Below, piece after piece: positions 1 to 9,738 of a DNA stretch of 64,000 bases (the stretch's first letter is position 1; every line of letters begins with the position of its first letter). A program made the translations under genes and the position numbers. Source of the stretch: Phytophthora colocasiae (Eukaryota; Oomycota; Peronosporomycetes; Peronosporales; Peronosporaceae); contig JAGKQI010000097.1 of the NCBI GenBank assembly GCA_018806915.1, positions 186,001 to 250,000 on the forward strand, read 5' to 3'. Under the pieces are notes generated by a model that made no database searches, was not told the origin of the DNA, and saw only the letters and a list, made by a program, of their open reading frames with translations.

Positions 1-1
1 C

Positions 2-1204
2 ATGGCACCCGAAGACTCCCCGAATCCAAATGCGACGTATCTAGCTGCACCAGTGCAATCCAGTACAGAGACACTTGTCCCACAGAACTGCCACGCCAAA
101 ATCCTAGCTGCCATTGCGGATGACCCCGATCTCATTCGCTTTTATCTGGGACTTAGTAAAAAAGAATCGGGAAAACGACCTGCTCCGTCGACAGGGCAAC
201 GGGAGTCCCAACGACGACGAGTCCTAGCCCCGTCGGACCTGCTCAATGCTTCCGAACCTAGCGAACGACGATCAAAAAACGCCTTCAATCCGACCCGGAC
301 ACAGCAACTGATCAATGGTATCATCGCTGGACCGGACCACGCAGGTAAGGATCCTTCAGATATTGTTGATTCTATGATTTCATCCCGGTCCACAAAGTTC
401 AAGCCACACCCAGCCATCATTACCCGTGTGTACGACATCCAGTTTGGAGCACGAGGCCTTTCAATCATGCACTTCTGGCGATTTGACTTCTCTGCGCGAA
501 GGGCATGGTATGCAGACGGATCAGTAAACCTCAGCAATTTCTCAACCTCAGTGGCCATGCCGAAGGCACGGAAACCCGAGTCCCTTGGTGACATCTCAAA
601 TGCACTTATGGTCCTGCTCGTATTTGCGGAAGAGTTCTTCGACCATCACACTTGTCGGTTGATCAGCGGCTCGAGGGAGTTTGTCGAAGAACTACGTAGT
701 TTCTGCCAATGGAGCTCAGAGGACGTAGCAACTCTCACGTTCTGGTTCGACCGCTTGTTTGAAGACTACAGAGCTGCCACCGAGATGGACGCCCGTCATG
801 GTACGACTTTACGGACGGAAATCCGCCGGAGGCTCTCTTTGCAAGACCCGGATTTGCAAAGTGTGCTATACGTTATCCAGACAGAACGTTTAGCGTCCTT
901 GACAGCTGTCTCAACAAAGGCGACGGCAAGAACCGTATCATCTTCCCTTTCGATTGGAACACGTCGGACGGAGACAACCCGTTCGACCAGGAAGACACCT
1001 CAAGACGTCCTTGATGCGTTACCGAAACAAGGTCGACTCTCGGTCTGCATGAAACACCTATCGTCACGAGGTTGCACGTCCAAGAGCGATGACCGGTGTG
1101 CGTTTCCAAACCACGCCCACTTCATTCCAGACGACCTACCACCGGTAGTTCGCAAGTACATCTCAGCACAGATGGGAGGATTGCGCGAAGAGCTGCGCCA
1201 ATGA
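2..1204 (+). CDS. gag-like protein of the DIRS-like element (5' end at window edge)
   Basis: An open frame of 400 codons upstream of the reverse transcriptase, in the position of gag. The N-terminal 110 residues are polar and low in complexity. The middle (about residues 130-300) looks globular. A cysteine/histidine cluster near the C-terminus (C-x8-C-x7-C-x4-H, about residues 350-372) could be a nucleic-acid-binding zinc knuckle, although it is not the canonical CCHC. I recognise no named domain; the assignment rests on position. The frame may start before the window. It ends 43 bases before the next frame opens. Confidence 0.65.
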   Translation: MAPEDSPNPNATYLAAPVQSSTETLVPQNCHAKILAAIADDPDLIRFYLGLSKKESGKRPAPSTGQRESQRRRVLAPSDLLNASEPSERRSKNAFNPTRTQQLINGIIAGPDHAGKDPSDIVDSMISSRSTKFKPHPAIITRVYDIQFGARGLSIMHFWRFDFSARRAWYADGSVNLSNFSTSVAMPKARKPESLGDISNALMVLLVFAEEFFDHHTCRLISGSREFVEELRSFCQWSSEDVATLTFWFDRLFEDYRAATEMDARHGTTLRTEIRRRLSLQDPDLQSVLYVIQTERLASLTAVSTKATARTVSSSLSIGTRRTETTRSTRKTPQDVLDALPKQGRLSVCMKHLSSRGCTSKSDDRCAFPNHAHFIPDDLPPVVRKYISAQMGGLREELRQ

Positions 1205-1246
1205 TGGCCACAAAAGCCCCAAGCGCCGAGTTTATCTGGCCAAGAA

Positions 1247-3840
1247 TTGAGTCCGTCTTCATGTTTTCCTGTTCGTTCAGTGTCGCCAATGTTCAACAAG
1301 TCCATCCCCAACTCCTACTCTAGACGTTCAAGGTCGCCGTTCATACTACAGGCGCCGAAGAAGCTGGACCGTATACCCCGACCGAGTGGCCTGCCGTTTC
1401 GTGTCACACCGGGGACCGTTCGCCAGTTACAGGATATCCTTCACCGCCGATTGCACGAGCACGAGCTCACCCGCTGCGATCGGTTGGCCTCGACCTTTCT
1501 TCAGGCCGGTATCCGACCGCCGAAGTGCATTCTGTCCGCAACTGGCCCAACACAACTCACCTCTTCCGTCGATAGTGAGTTATGCAGCGCCCTCTCCACG
1601 CTAGTGGAGAAAACGTCCTTGTCGCTCGCCGCCACGATCGCGCTATGGCGCAACGAAACAACAGGCGATCCCCGACCAAACAAGGCGCTAGATCCAGTAT
1701 GGCTCGACATTCTACTGCATGGGTATCGTCACCAAGACCTGGTTGTGGCTGTAGCAACAAGAGGTGTTGCACACAAACTGAACTCCCCACGGCCACCGGA
1801 TGGAAATCACGTCCGGAACCATACAAGCGCACGGAAGTATACCCAAGCATTAATTCGCAGTCTTTCCGATGGACAAGCTTCAGGGACATACCTTGTTCTC
1901 GAACTACCGACGGCTCTACGATGGTCGGAACTTCGCTTTAGCCCGTTTGGGTGCCCTAAGAAAGACGTCGACCCTCTCATCGAAGCACGGCTCATCCATG
2001 ACATGTCGTACCCTTGCGAGACATCGACGAATGCAAAATCAATTCCTGCTGACTTGCCCGCAATAGAATATGAATCTGTTCGACGCCTCGCGGAGAGAAT
2101 TGAAGTTTTAGCCCGCCAGTACCCTCGTCTACAAGTCAAGATTCTGAAAGGCGATGTGAAAAGCGCATTTCGACTTATATCAGTGGATGCTAAGCTGGCC
2201 GCCCATTTTGCCGGATCGTTTGGGGCTTGGCTATAGTCGATATGGCTCTCCCGTTCGGTTGGACTGGTTCACCAGCTCATTATGGTGCGTTCGGTGGTGC
2301 TATTTCGTTTCTGGTGGCCCGAGAGAGCCCAAAGTCGCTGGATCCCATCGAACAGGACGATGAGTCGTTCTTCTCGTTTGTGTGGGTAGACGACCACATT
2401 CTTCTCGAAGTTGATCGTGGAAACAGATTGGCTCTAGCAGAAACTGCTCTTCGATTGAGCATGATCGCTACGCTGGGGCCAAAATCAATCAACGAAAAGA
2501 AATTTTCTTCATGGTCTACCAGACTCGTTGCCCTAGGCTTAGCTTGGGATACAGAACGCCGTACGGTATCGATTCCGGCAGACAAAGTACATAAAGCTCT
2601 CAACCGGATCACAGATGCTTTGTCACATCCAACGGTGTCTCGCCACCAAGTTGAGAAACTCTTGGGATCCCTACGTTACTTGGCGATTTGCTGTCGGTCG
2701 ACACGCGCATTTCTCCAGCGTCTCCACCAATTGTGGCGACGTTCGTCACGATTCCAGAGTATTCGACTCCCTCAGGATGCTCGTCACGATCTTCGCTGGG
2801 TGGCTTCGCTTCTTCAGAATGGCGCAGCGAACAGGGTACCAACGAGCATCATGGCCGAAATGCTGGAACCAGCTGTGCATTTGTTCATGGATGCAAGCAA
2901 CGAAGGCCTCGCTGTCCTCTATCCGGCTGCTCGTGAGTATATCCGACTTCAATTTGACGAGGAAGAACGTCTAGCAATGAAGTTGTCAACCGCCGGTAGC
3001 ACTTCGTGGTTCAGTATCAATGTACGTGAAGCGTTAAGCGCTGTACTCGCTGTGCTCGTATGGGGACCTCAATGGCAAGCCACCTGTCGTCCGAAAGACA
3101 GACCGCTGCACGTGCGATGCTGGATCGACAATGCCTCCGCGGTCGCCTGGCTAGGAAATCACAATACCAAAAATCTAGCCGGCCAAGAGCTTACGAGAGT
3201 CTTGTCCTGCGCAGAACTATCGTTCAATCTACACGTAACAACCAAGCACCTCGACGGCTCGTCTAACTACCTCGCGGACCTCGGATCAAGAGCGTGGACT
3301 GGACCAACTCTACAGAAATGGACTAATCGTATGCGTTTATGGTGCCAACAGGATATTTCAACCGAATTCCGCAAGATCTACAAGCAAAAATTGCCGTCCT
3401 GCAATGGCAGTCACTCGCCGACACGTCACGCCAAAGGTATCTCAACACATGGAGACAATGGTGTCGGTTCTGCTGTCGCCATGGCTTCAAGCAGTGGCTA
3501 TCACCAACCGACCCAGAACAGCAATCCATACAACTCACTATGTTTGCAGTTGAGTGCTGGCAAGGCCGTAACGAGAACGCGAATAATCGAGTTGACACCG
3601 TACGGGCTAAACTCAGCCATGTCCGATGGTGTCATCAGCTTCGTGCCGGATTCCGACCGTCATTACAACCACAACACGAGCTGGTCATCCATGGCATGCA
3701 ACGTCTCAGTCCCCCACGACGGAAACGGGCAGCAGTCTCCATCGACATGCTTCGGAAGATCGCCTCATCAGCCGACATGTCCATCGCCCAGCACCGCGTC
3801 ATTTGTGGGGCTGCGCTCCTGGGCTTCTTCTTTTGTCTGA
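1247..3840 (+). pseudogene. Reverse transcriptase-RNase H of the DIRS-like element, one frameshift
   Basis: Two frames (1247-2236 and 2227-3840) together make one RT-RNase H protein. The RT fingers and palm lie in the first, ending in a motif around LKGDVKSAFR. The second resumes with ALPFGWTGSPAHYG and then the catalytic stretch FVWVDDH, where VDD-H stands in for the usual YxDD, as in other DIRS elements. RNase H follows with its acidic residues in FMDAS, REALS, IDNAS and NYLADLGSR. The switch at about 2225-2235 falls inside the RT palm and is best explained by loss of one base after the run of G, rather than programmed frameshifting. True pol probably ends near 3350; the rest of that frame overlaps the recombinase. 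Confidence 0.8.
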
Positions 3841-4496
3841 GAGGATCCGAGTACCTCTGTTCAAGAGGCAAGCGACATTCATACTGCCTTCAAGTCGGTG
3901 ACGTTATCGTACGTGACATTAACGGTGGGGACACACTCAGCTTCAACAAGGCAGCGTCAGTACAGATCACACTAAGAGGAAGCAAGACCGACCAATCAGG
4001 ACGAACAAGCACCCGCGTGCTGTTGAAAAGCGGATTGGCTCCTATATGTCCCGTTTTCGCTGCTCTACTACTTCAACGCAACGCGATCCGGCTTGGTTTG
4101 GCGCCTGAGTCACCTCTGTGCTCCATCGGTTACCGGCAACTGTTATCGTCAGAGACAATGACGAAGGTTCTGCGTGCCTCAGCATTACAAACCGGCGAGG
4201 ATCCAGCACGAATTTCGACACATTCACTTCGAACGGGAGGCGCGACAGCTCTACATACCGCCGGAGTAGACGCGGACACGATACGAATGCACGGGCGTTG
4301 GTCTTCTGACGCTTACAAGGTATACATCCGAGAAGCTCCAGCGTCGGCACTTCAACTCGCCAAGCTCATGGGCAATGCATCTACCAAGCAAAGTCGAACC
4401 AACCTTACACGTGGGGCAACACGAGCACAAGCGCTCGAGGGTTCGATCAATACCAGCTTACTATTTGCATCCCCAAGAAACATGTCAACGTGCTGA
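3339..4496 (+). CDS. Tyrosine recombinase (integrase) of the DIRS-like element
   Basis: 385 codons. The N-terminal 130 residues resemble the SAM-like core-binding domain of tyrosine recombinases (SLADTSRQRYLNTWRQWCRF). The catalytic half has an arginine in FFFCLRGSEYL, then HSLRTGGATAL (the H-x-x-R box), then HGRWSSDAYKVYI with the second histidine and the nucleophilic tyrosine. All expected R-H-R-H-Y positions are present, so the protein looks active. The enzyme would integrate circular cDNA without target-site duplication. The start chosen is the first ATG of the frame and overlaps pol; a slightly later start is possible. Confidence 0.85.
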   Translation: MVPTGYFNRIPQDLQAKIAVLQWQSLADTSRQRYLNTWRQWCRFCCRHGFKQWLSPTDPEQQSIQLTMFAVECWQGRNENANNRVDTVRAKLSHVRWCHQLRAGFRPSLQPQHELVIHGMQRLSPPRRKRAAVSIDMLRKIASSADMSIAQHRVICGAALLGFFFCLRGSEYLCSRGKRHSYCLQVGDVIVRDINGGDTLSFNKAASVQITLRGSKTDQSGRTSTRVLLKSGLAPICPVFAALLLQRNAIRLGLAPESPLCSIGYRQLLSSETMTKVLRASALQTGEDPARISTHSLRTGGATALHTAGVDADTIRMHGRWSSDAYKVYIREAPASALQLAKLMGNASTKQSRTNLTRGATRAQALEGSINTSLLFASPRNMSTC

Positions 4497-5311
4497 AGGA
4501 AATGCAACTTATTCACTGCATTACCTTCTTCCTTTGAACGCAGAGATGTGTTCTGCTTCATTTCACTTTGTATCAAATAGTACTGCTGTTGTCGATTTGC
4601 TCTCTCAATCATCAAGTCGTGAAGGACGGGATCATCGGTCTTCGCTTGCCGATGTGTCAAGTCCACCATCCGAGTCAAATCAACCTTCAGGATCTCGGGG
4701 GTCACGTGTTTCAGCAGCAGCTTGCACCTCATCTTCATTCGCTGTCGGCCAGCCTCACCAACGGCCGGTCCCCGGCCCAACATGCCTGTCAAGCCATTGT
4801 CTTCAACCAAACAGTCAAAATTCATGAAGTATTTGGCGATTCTCGCCTCAACATCAACCTCCTCCAAGTCCATCTTCAATTCTGTGAAGAGCCGAGCTAC
4901 ATCAGGAACTCGGTCATTCACCATTCCACCAACCTTACGCTTCATCTCCGCCAGAAGCATAGCGTCGGTAACACTCTCCAATTCTCTCTTCAGAATATAG
5001 TGAGCTACATGCTCGAGCACCCGGGGTTTCAATGACGTCCGGATACTTCTTGCCACGGTTTCTGGGACTTCGCCCGTGGTTGAGCATCTCTCAGCGATCT
5101 TGGTCTCATACCGCCTACGTTCTCGGATGAACGCAGTGATCGCAGCTTGACTCCACACCGCAAGCTCAGGTGCAGTAACCACCTCGAAAATTGGCTGGGG
5201 TACGGTCATCTTGACGTCACCTTCTGCGTTGTACTCGTAATCCACCATGCCCGGCATTGCGGTGCTTGTTCTTGTCGTCAAAGAATTCTTTATGACGTTT
5301 GCGCGCTTCAA
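4352..5311 (-). pseudogene. gag-like fragment of another retroelement, truncated against the DIRS-like element
   Basis: A minus-strand frame whose body (about 4500-5290) resembles the gag of oomycete LTR retroelements: a charged helical protein with a segment around PELAVWSQAAITAFIRERRR and a later acidic KMDLEEVDVEARIAKYFM. No zinc knuckle, protease or RT follows. The last 45 or so codons are simply the antisense of the recombinase gene, so the element ends at the DIRS boundary. The first codon of the frame is TTG, not ATG, so the natural start is upstream or lost. An exon of the neighbouring minus-strand gene is an alternative, but I could not find a splice in a consistent phase. Confidence 0.45.
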
Positions 5312-5356
5312 AGTAAGTTGCGAAGTGAGTTTATTAAAGCAAGCAGTTCCCCGAGC

Positions 5357-6244
5357 TTACCTCCTAGTTCTACTTGCCTCAGTACGCTCCAGCTCCCCAG
5401 CACCAACCATTGGTGCTTGTTGATGAAGGTCGCTGTTGACGCGGCACACATTGTATATGCAGCCCGATGTTGACGCGGTCTTCAGGTGTACATGTAGATG
5501 TCGGTAGGTCTCTGTCTGCACGTCGTCGCCGTCGGCGACAGCAGCGCCAGGTCGTCTGATACAATACCCCACAATCGACGATTGCACAGCCAGAGTCGAC
5601 AGTGCTGAACAAATAGTACCGAATACACTTGTAGGCACTTTCTCACAACAGATTCTAAGTTCACGAATCACTTGTGACCATTGCTCAACCCGATTCATTA
5701 ACTTTCTGGCGTTCATTGTGGCTTGTGATAGTCCAGCAGCATTCGTTATCTTATCACCTTCGAACGTAACTCCGAGGAAGTTAACTGGAATCCACACCAA
5801 TCCTGCAGCCAAGTCTTGGTAATTCACTGCAGTCAAATCATGTATAGTCATATAGAGATGCGCCTCCATCGGCACTTGCTCCACGTCAGCTACATGTTGA
5901 CCCTCTTCAATACGATTCAAAACTACACCAAGTTGACCAATTAGAGAAATCCCAGTGCTAACTAGCCTTTGGAAGTCACTTTTAATCTCGTTAACCGTGT
6001 ATCGTTCTTTGTTGAGTACTAGTACCAGCTTGGCCGAAACATCATTACTACATGTATGGTTCTTGCATTGCCACTGCATTGATCTGCATCCGGAAATATA
6101 TTCTTTGCTCCATTTTCCCAGCCCCGTCGCCTCTAGTGTCTTTATTGCTTGTTGAAATTCAGGAGACGAATCTGGAATTGCGCTCCAAGCGACTTGTTGA
6201 GCTGCAGCAGATCCACAAACATACAGATTCCACCTTGGATATAA
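5357..6244 (-). pseudogene. 3' part of an unknown gene split by the piggyBac dimer
   Basis: The minus strand is open from the element edge at 6244 down to a stop at 5357, about 296 codons. The frame has no ATG at the edge and reads straight through from the other side of the insertion (13193-13565) once the inserted DNA and one copy of the 4-base target are disregarded. The product is unrecognised: mixed hydrophobic and polar, with cysteines in the stretch CKNHTC and no clear domain. A potential donor (AG|GTAAGC) lies just before the stop near 5360, so the gene could continue through a short intron. Confidence 0.5.
6241..6244. repeat. ATAA target-site copy, left outer flank of piggyBac dimer
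   Basis: ATAA directly abuts the left terminal CCCC of PLE-A. The same ATAA abuts the right end of PLE-B at 13193-13196, so the two elements together are flanked by a 4-base duplication that differs from the canonical TTAA. Confidence 0.75.
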
Positions 6245-6626
6245 CCCCTTGTCTACCGAAATTCATGACACCAAACACGTAACTCACGGTACTTTTACGT
6301 CATAACTTACCCCATTGCAAGATACTTGGCTTTAATATGGCGTACATAGCCACATGCGGGAAGCTGTATAAGTTCTCAACCGGTTTTCTCAAATCATGTC
6401 GTCTATCATACGACGTACCAGACTTCGCAAGACTTGCAATGTCGTAAGTTGTTTCATTGCATAAAAAAACGATGAACATAACAGCGCAATGAATCGCACG
6501 ACAACACAATAGATAGTAAAGAACAAGCAGCAAATCAAGAACAAGTTTCATTTTGTCCTGCCTAGGCAGTGCCAACGGGAAACACTCATCAAAGACGACT
6601 TCAGCGCAGTTGCGTGAACCCACCAG

Positions 6627-9450
6627 TCACGCCTCGCCACTTTTGCTTTCCTCATCATCAGCGTCTCCATTGTGGAGCTGGAGTTCGCGGCGGGTCTTCT
6701 TTCGCTTGCCAGCTTCCTGTCCTGGTCTACGAAGCACAACTTTTTTGCCCAGTGACGCTGGAATACTTTGACCGCAGTCAAAGTCTTCATGCCATATCGC
6801 GAAGCACGTTTTTGCTTCACCTTTATAGCTGTGCCGGATCTTGTTGCAAAGCCAGCATTTTGCAGCATCAAGGGAGCAGCGCTCGCAAAAGAAGGTCGTG
6901 GCGAAAGACTTCTTCTTCCGGTCTGTTCTCAACAGAGCACAAACTTTGCAGGAGCGCTGGCGACGCTTCTGTACGCCACTCACCGTGACCCAGTCATCGG
7001 ATTGATCAGGGGCGTGTGAAAGGCGAACGGGCGTGCGTCTGCGCTTCTGGGTGTAGGTAGGTGGCGTCACGACCACTCCGGCGAAGTCATCGGCTTTCAC
7101 CTGCAGTAGCTGGTTCTGTAGCACGGCGTACCATTCTCCTCGTGTCATAGCCGCCGTACCTGCGAGCCGCGCCGTCTCCTTGTGCGAGATGAAGGCGTTC
7201 ACTAGAGCAAGATCAACAAAGCCCAGAAACAAGCACTTGTAGTATTTCTTGAACCTCGTTGAAGTTTGCAGTGAGAACGCTTGAAGGCGGAGTTGATCAT
7301 GCACATCAACTCCGCCCATCCAGCGTTGGTAGTCGGTCACAGCTTCCGGACACGGTACAGTTATCGAGCCTTCGCCTTTGACATTTCGCTTGATAGTGTT
7401 TCCCGCCATCGTCGAGCCCGTGCACAAGTAGTGCACGGGTTTGCTGTCAAACCAATGAAATGCTACCATGCTGGGAACATCCACGGAGCGAGAAAAGGTG
7501 AAGGTGCCTCTTGGGATGCTTTGGGGGCGAGTCTTGCGCGTCGACTTCACATTCTTGTCGAAACCAAGTCTGTCGGTCATGACAGTTCCAAGCATGTACA
7601 CACTCATGCCGAGAAGTTCCACAGCCAGCAAAATCGAAGAGTAGAATCTATCGATGACGATAAGATGCCATTGCCGCCGCGAAGTCGACTCGAAAACGGT
7701 CTTCAGGTTTCGAACGACGGCTGCAGCACCTGTCTTGTGGTCGAATGAGGGGTCACCTTCATCTCCCGCGTTGCGTTTCCCGGCATACATCTCAAATCTG
7801 GAGTAAGTTACGACATAGCTGGTCAGATATAACAGGAGGTAGTAAGTTACGACATAATTGAAATAGAACATACCTGTGGCAATATGCCGTTCTTGAATCA
7901 CACAGCATGAACATTTTAGAACCGTAGCGGTGCGGCTTATCCGGCATGTACATACGCGTAGTGTTACGTCTCGAAGTGGAAGGCAAAACACCTTCGTCAA
8001 AAGAAAAAACACCAGGAAGAGACCATCCAGCCAGAAAACGCTGCTGTAACTTTGTGATGACAGGCCGAAGTTTCCACAGCTTGTCCCGTGTCCGTTCCCC
8101 TTCGTTATCAACGAAGTGCAAGTCACGGAGAATGTCCTGACACCTGTTCCGACCCATAAACCGACCAAAAGTCCCTGCAGGTATAGCACCATTCTCGGAC
8201 ATTGACCAGTGATCCGCAAAGCTGCGCTTTTGTGGGCACATCATCCGCGCGACGAGAAGGCCTATCACGTGCAAGATTTCATGAGTCTGGTAAGCCGGCG
8301 ACGATTTCAAGCGCCGGCGAATCTTGACAATAGTCTCGGGTTGGAGCTGACTACTTCCGCGGCCACTGCCTTCTTGTCTCGCCAGTGTAGCCTGCGCGCG
8401 CCGCTCCATTTGTTGTTGGTTGTACCGGTTGGTCTCGTCATTTATCAAGACCCACAATGACTTGGGCATAAAGTAGAAGAAGCTCAGTAACGGGGAGTGG
8501 CAAAGACTACGCAACTCAAGCGTCGGCTGGGCTTCTTCCATAGCTAGGCCAGGGTAAGGAGAACCTCCTTCTTCAAAACTCGACGACGGAGGCGTCCAGA
8601 CCATCGTACGTAGCACGGCCGCGCGCTCCTTGACTCCGTTCGAAGTGAGTCTGTCCGTTCCTATTTGAAGAGACGCGACAAAAGCTTCGTCTAAATGCAC
8701 CGCATCTTGTTCCGACACAACGTCGTCATCGTCACTTGGGACTGCATTGGTGTCTTCATCCCCCTCAATACCGCCTTCACCATCACTTTCACCAGAGCTA
8801 AAGCTCACGTAGGCATCCAGGTCCTCGTCTTCAGATACAAAGTTCACGTCTTTTTTGACGGAAACCCGCGGCCGTAGCACTCGGTCGGTCGTCGGAAGTG
8901 GGATATTTGCCGGTGTGTCATCACTTTCGGGCCCTGAGGCCTCTGATAGTAGCTGTAAGCTTGTAGCGGCGCTCCTTTCCGACTCCTCACCTTGTATATC
9001 GCTAGGCGACAAATCAAACGCACGGGCAACAGCAGCCTGTGAAAGGTCGACTTCTGAGTCGCTAGACTCGCCAAACAAATTATCCAGTGTGCCCTGCGAG
9101 AGTTGAGCACTCGTGTCGATCTGGGACGCACGAACCCCATCAGCTTCCACGTCGATACCAGCAGTGCCGACCTCTTCTTGTGCTTCCTCGTCGCTCTCGG
9201 CCTCTTCGTTGCCATCGACATCTTTCAGCAGCCCCGATTCCACTACATAAGCGACAACAGCATCCTCTCCAACAAAACATTTACCACCCTCTGGACTCAC
9301 GTACGACCACTCCGTCTGGATTCCGCTTGGCCGCTTCGCAGTCCACCCAACGCCAAGCAGTTGCCGCCACAAATGTCGAAAATCGATGTCTCGGGCGACA
9401 GCTTTGACAGCAGCGGTTTTTCCACGTGCGCTTGACCGGATCCTCGCCAT
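6627..9450 (-). CDS. piggyBac-like transposase, PLE-A (two exons)
   Basis: Exon 1 is 9450-7874, exon 2 is 7797-6627, with a GT-AG intron at 7798-7873. The spliced length is 2748 bases, exactly 916 codons. Order of domains: a basic N-terminus, an acidic disordered region, then the DDE core with catalytic aspartates in GVFSFDEGVLPS, LIVIDRFYSS and WMGGVDVHDQ, and a C-terminal cysteine cluster beginning CKVCAL and ending CFAIWH, like the cysteine-rich domain that binds piggyBac ends. The start at 9450 is the ATG nearest a basic leader; another in-frame ATG lies at 9525. All catalytic positions are kept, so the enzyme may be active. The intron contains two copies of the element's own repeated motif. 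Confidence 0.9.
7798..7873 (-). other. Intron of PLE-A transposase with two copies of the element motif
   Basis: A 76-nt GT-AG intron (donor ACAG|GTATGT, acceptor ACTCCAG). On the plus strand it contains GTAAGTTACGACATA twice, near 7803-7817 and 7843-7857. This is the same word that marks the subterminal regions of the element. Confidence 0.8.
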
Positions 9451-9704
9451 CGAGCAAATTCTGGAATGACTGGCAGGCTGCCAGTGTCGGCGTGGGCGGT
9501 TTGCGCGTATCTCATTCCCGCACACGCCGTATCTCCTTCCCGCACCCTAACCGCGCCCTATTTCTAACTCTGCCAGTTAGACCTTTCGCATCTTATTTTT
9601 CTTTTTTGACTTAGTTACAGTATGGCCCGAGCCATTTCCTATTGCCAAGCGCTCTATGGCGTAAGTTATGACGTACGGATTTTGCTATGGCGTATCTTAC
9701 GACG

Positions 9705-9738
9705 TCGGTAGACAAGGGGTTAACCCCTTGTCTACCGA
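9705..9738. repeat. Head-to-tail junction of PLE-A and PLE-B with one TTAA
   Basis: The right inverted repeat of PLE-A (9705-9719), a single TTAA (9720-9723) and the left inverted repeat of PLE-B (9724-9738) form an almost perfect palindrome with no spacer DNA. Confidence 0.93.

Larger units (their letters stand above)
1..4500 (+). mobile_element. DIRS-like tyrosine-recombinase retrotransposon, left end outside window
   Basis: Three successive plus-strand reading frames encode a gag-like protein, a reverse transcriptase with RNase H, and a tyrosine recombinase. That order, and a recombinase in place of a DDE integrase, defines DIRS-type retrotransposons. The recombinase frame overlaps the end of the pol frame by about 500 bases, as is usual in this group. 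The right edge lies near 4500, where a gag-like fragment of another element begins on the opposite strand. The left end is cut by the window, so terminal repeats cannot be assessed. Confidence 0.85.
6245..9719 (-). mobile_element. piggyBac-like element PLE-A (complete)
   Basis: 3475 bases with perfect 15-bp terminal inverted repeats CCCCTTGTCTACCGA at 6245-6259 and, inverted, at 9705-9719. It carries one minus-strand transposase gene with a single intron. Subterminal DNA holds repeated copies of a motif close to CGTAAGTTAYGACGTA (for example near 6285-6305, 6400-6450 and 9660-9700), and two more copies lie in the intron. The left flank is ATAA; the right flank is TTAA, shared with PLE-B. Confidence 0.92.

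Noticed and set aside
2227..2240. Programmed frameshift in the DIRS RT
   Set aside because: The break lies inside the catalytic palm instead of at a domain boundary, and no slippery heptamer or downstream structure was apparent; a one-base loss explains it.
5281..5362. Intron joining the split unknown gene to the gag-like frame
   Set aside because: A GTAAGC donor and a TTTGAAG acceptor exist, but the phases on the two sides do not agree, and the downstream frame looks like a retroelement gag.
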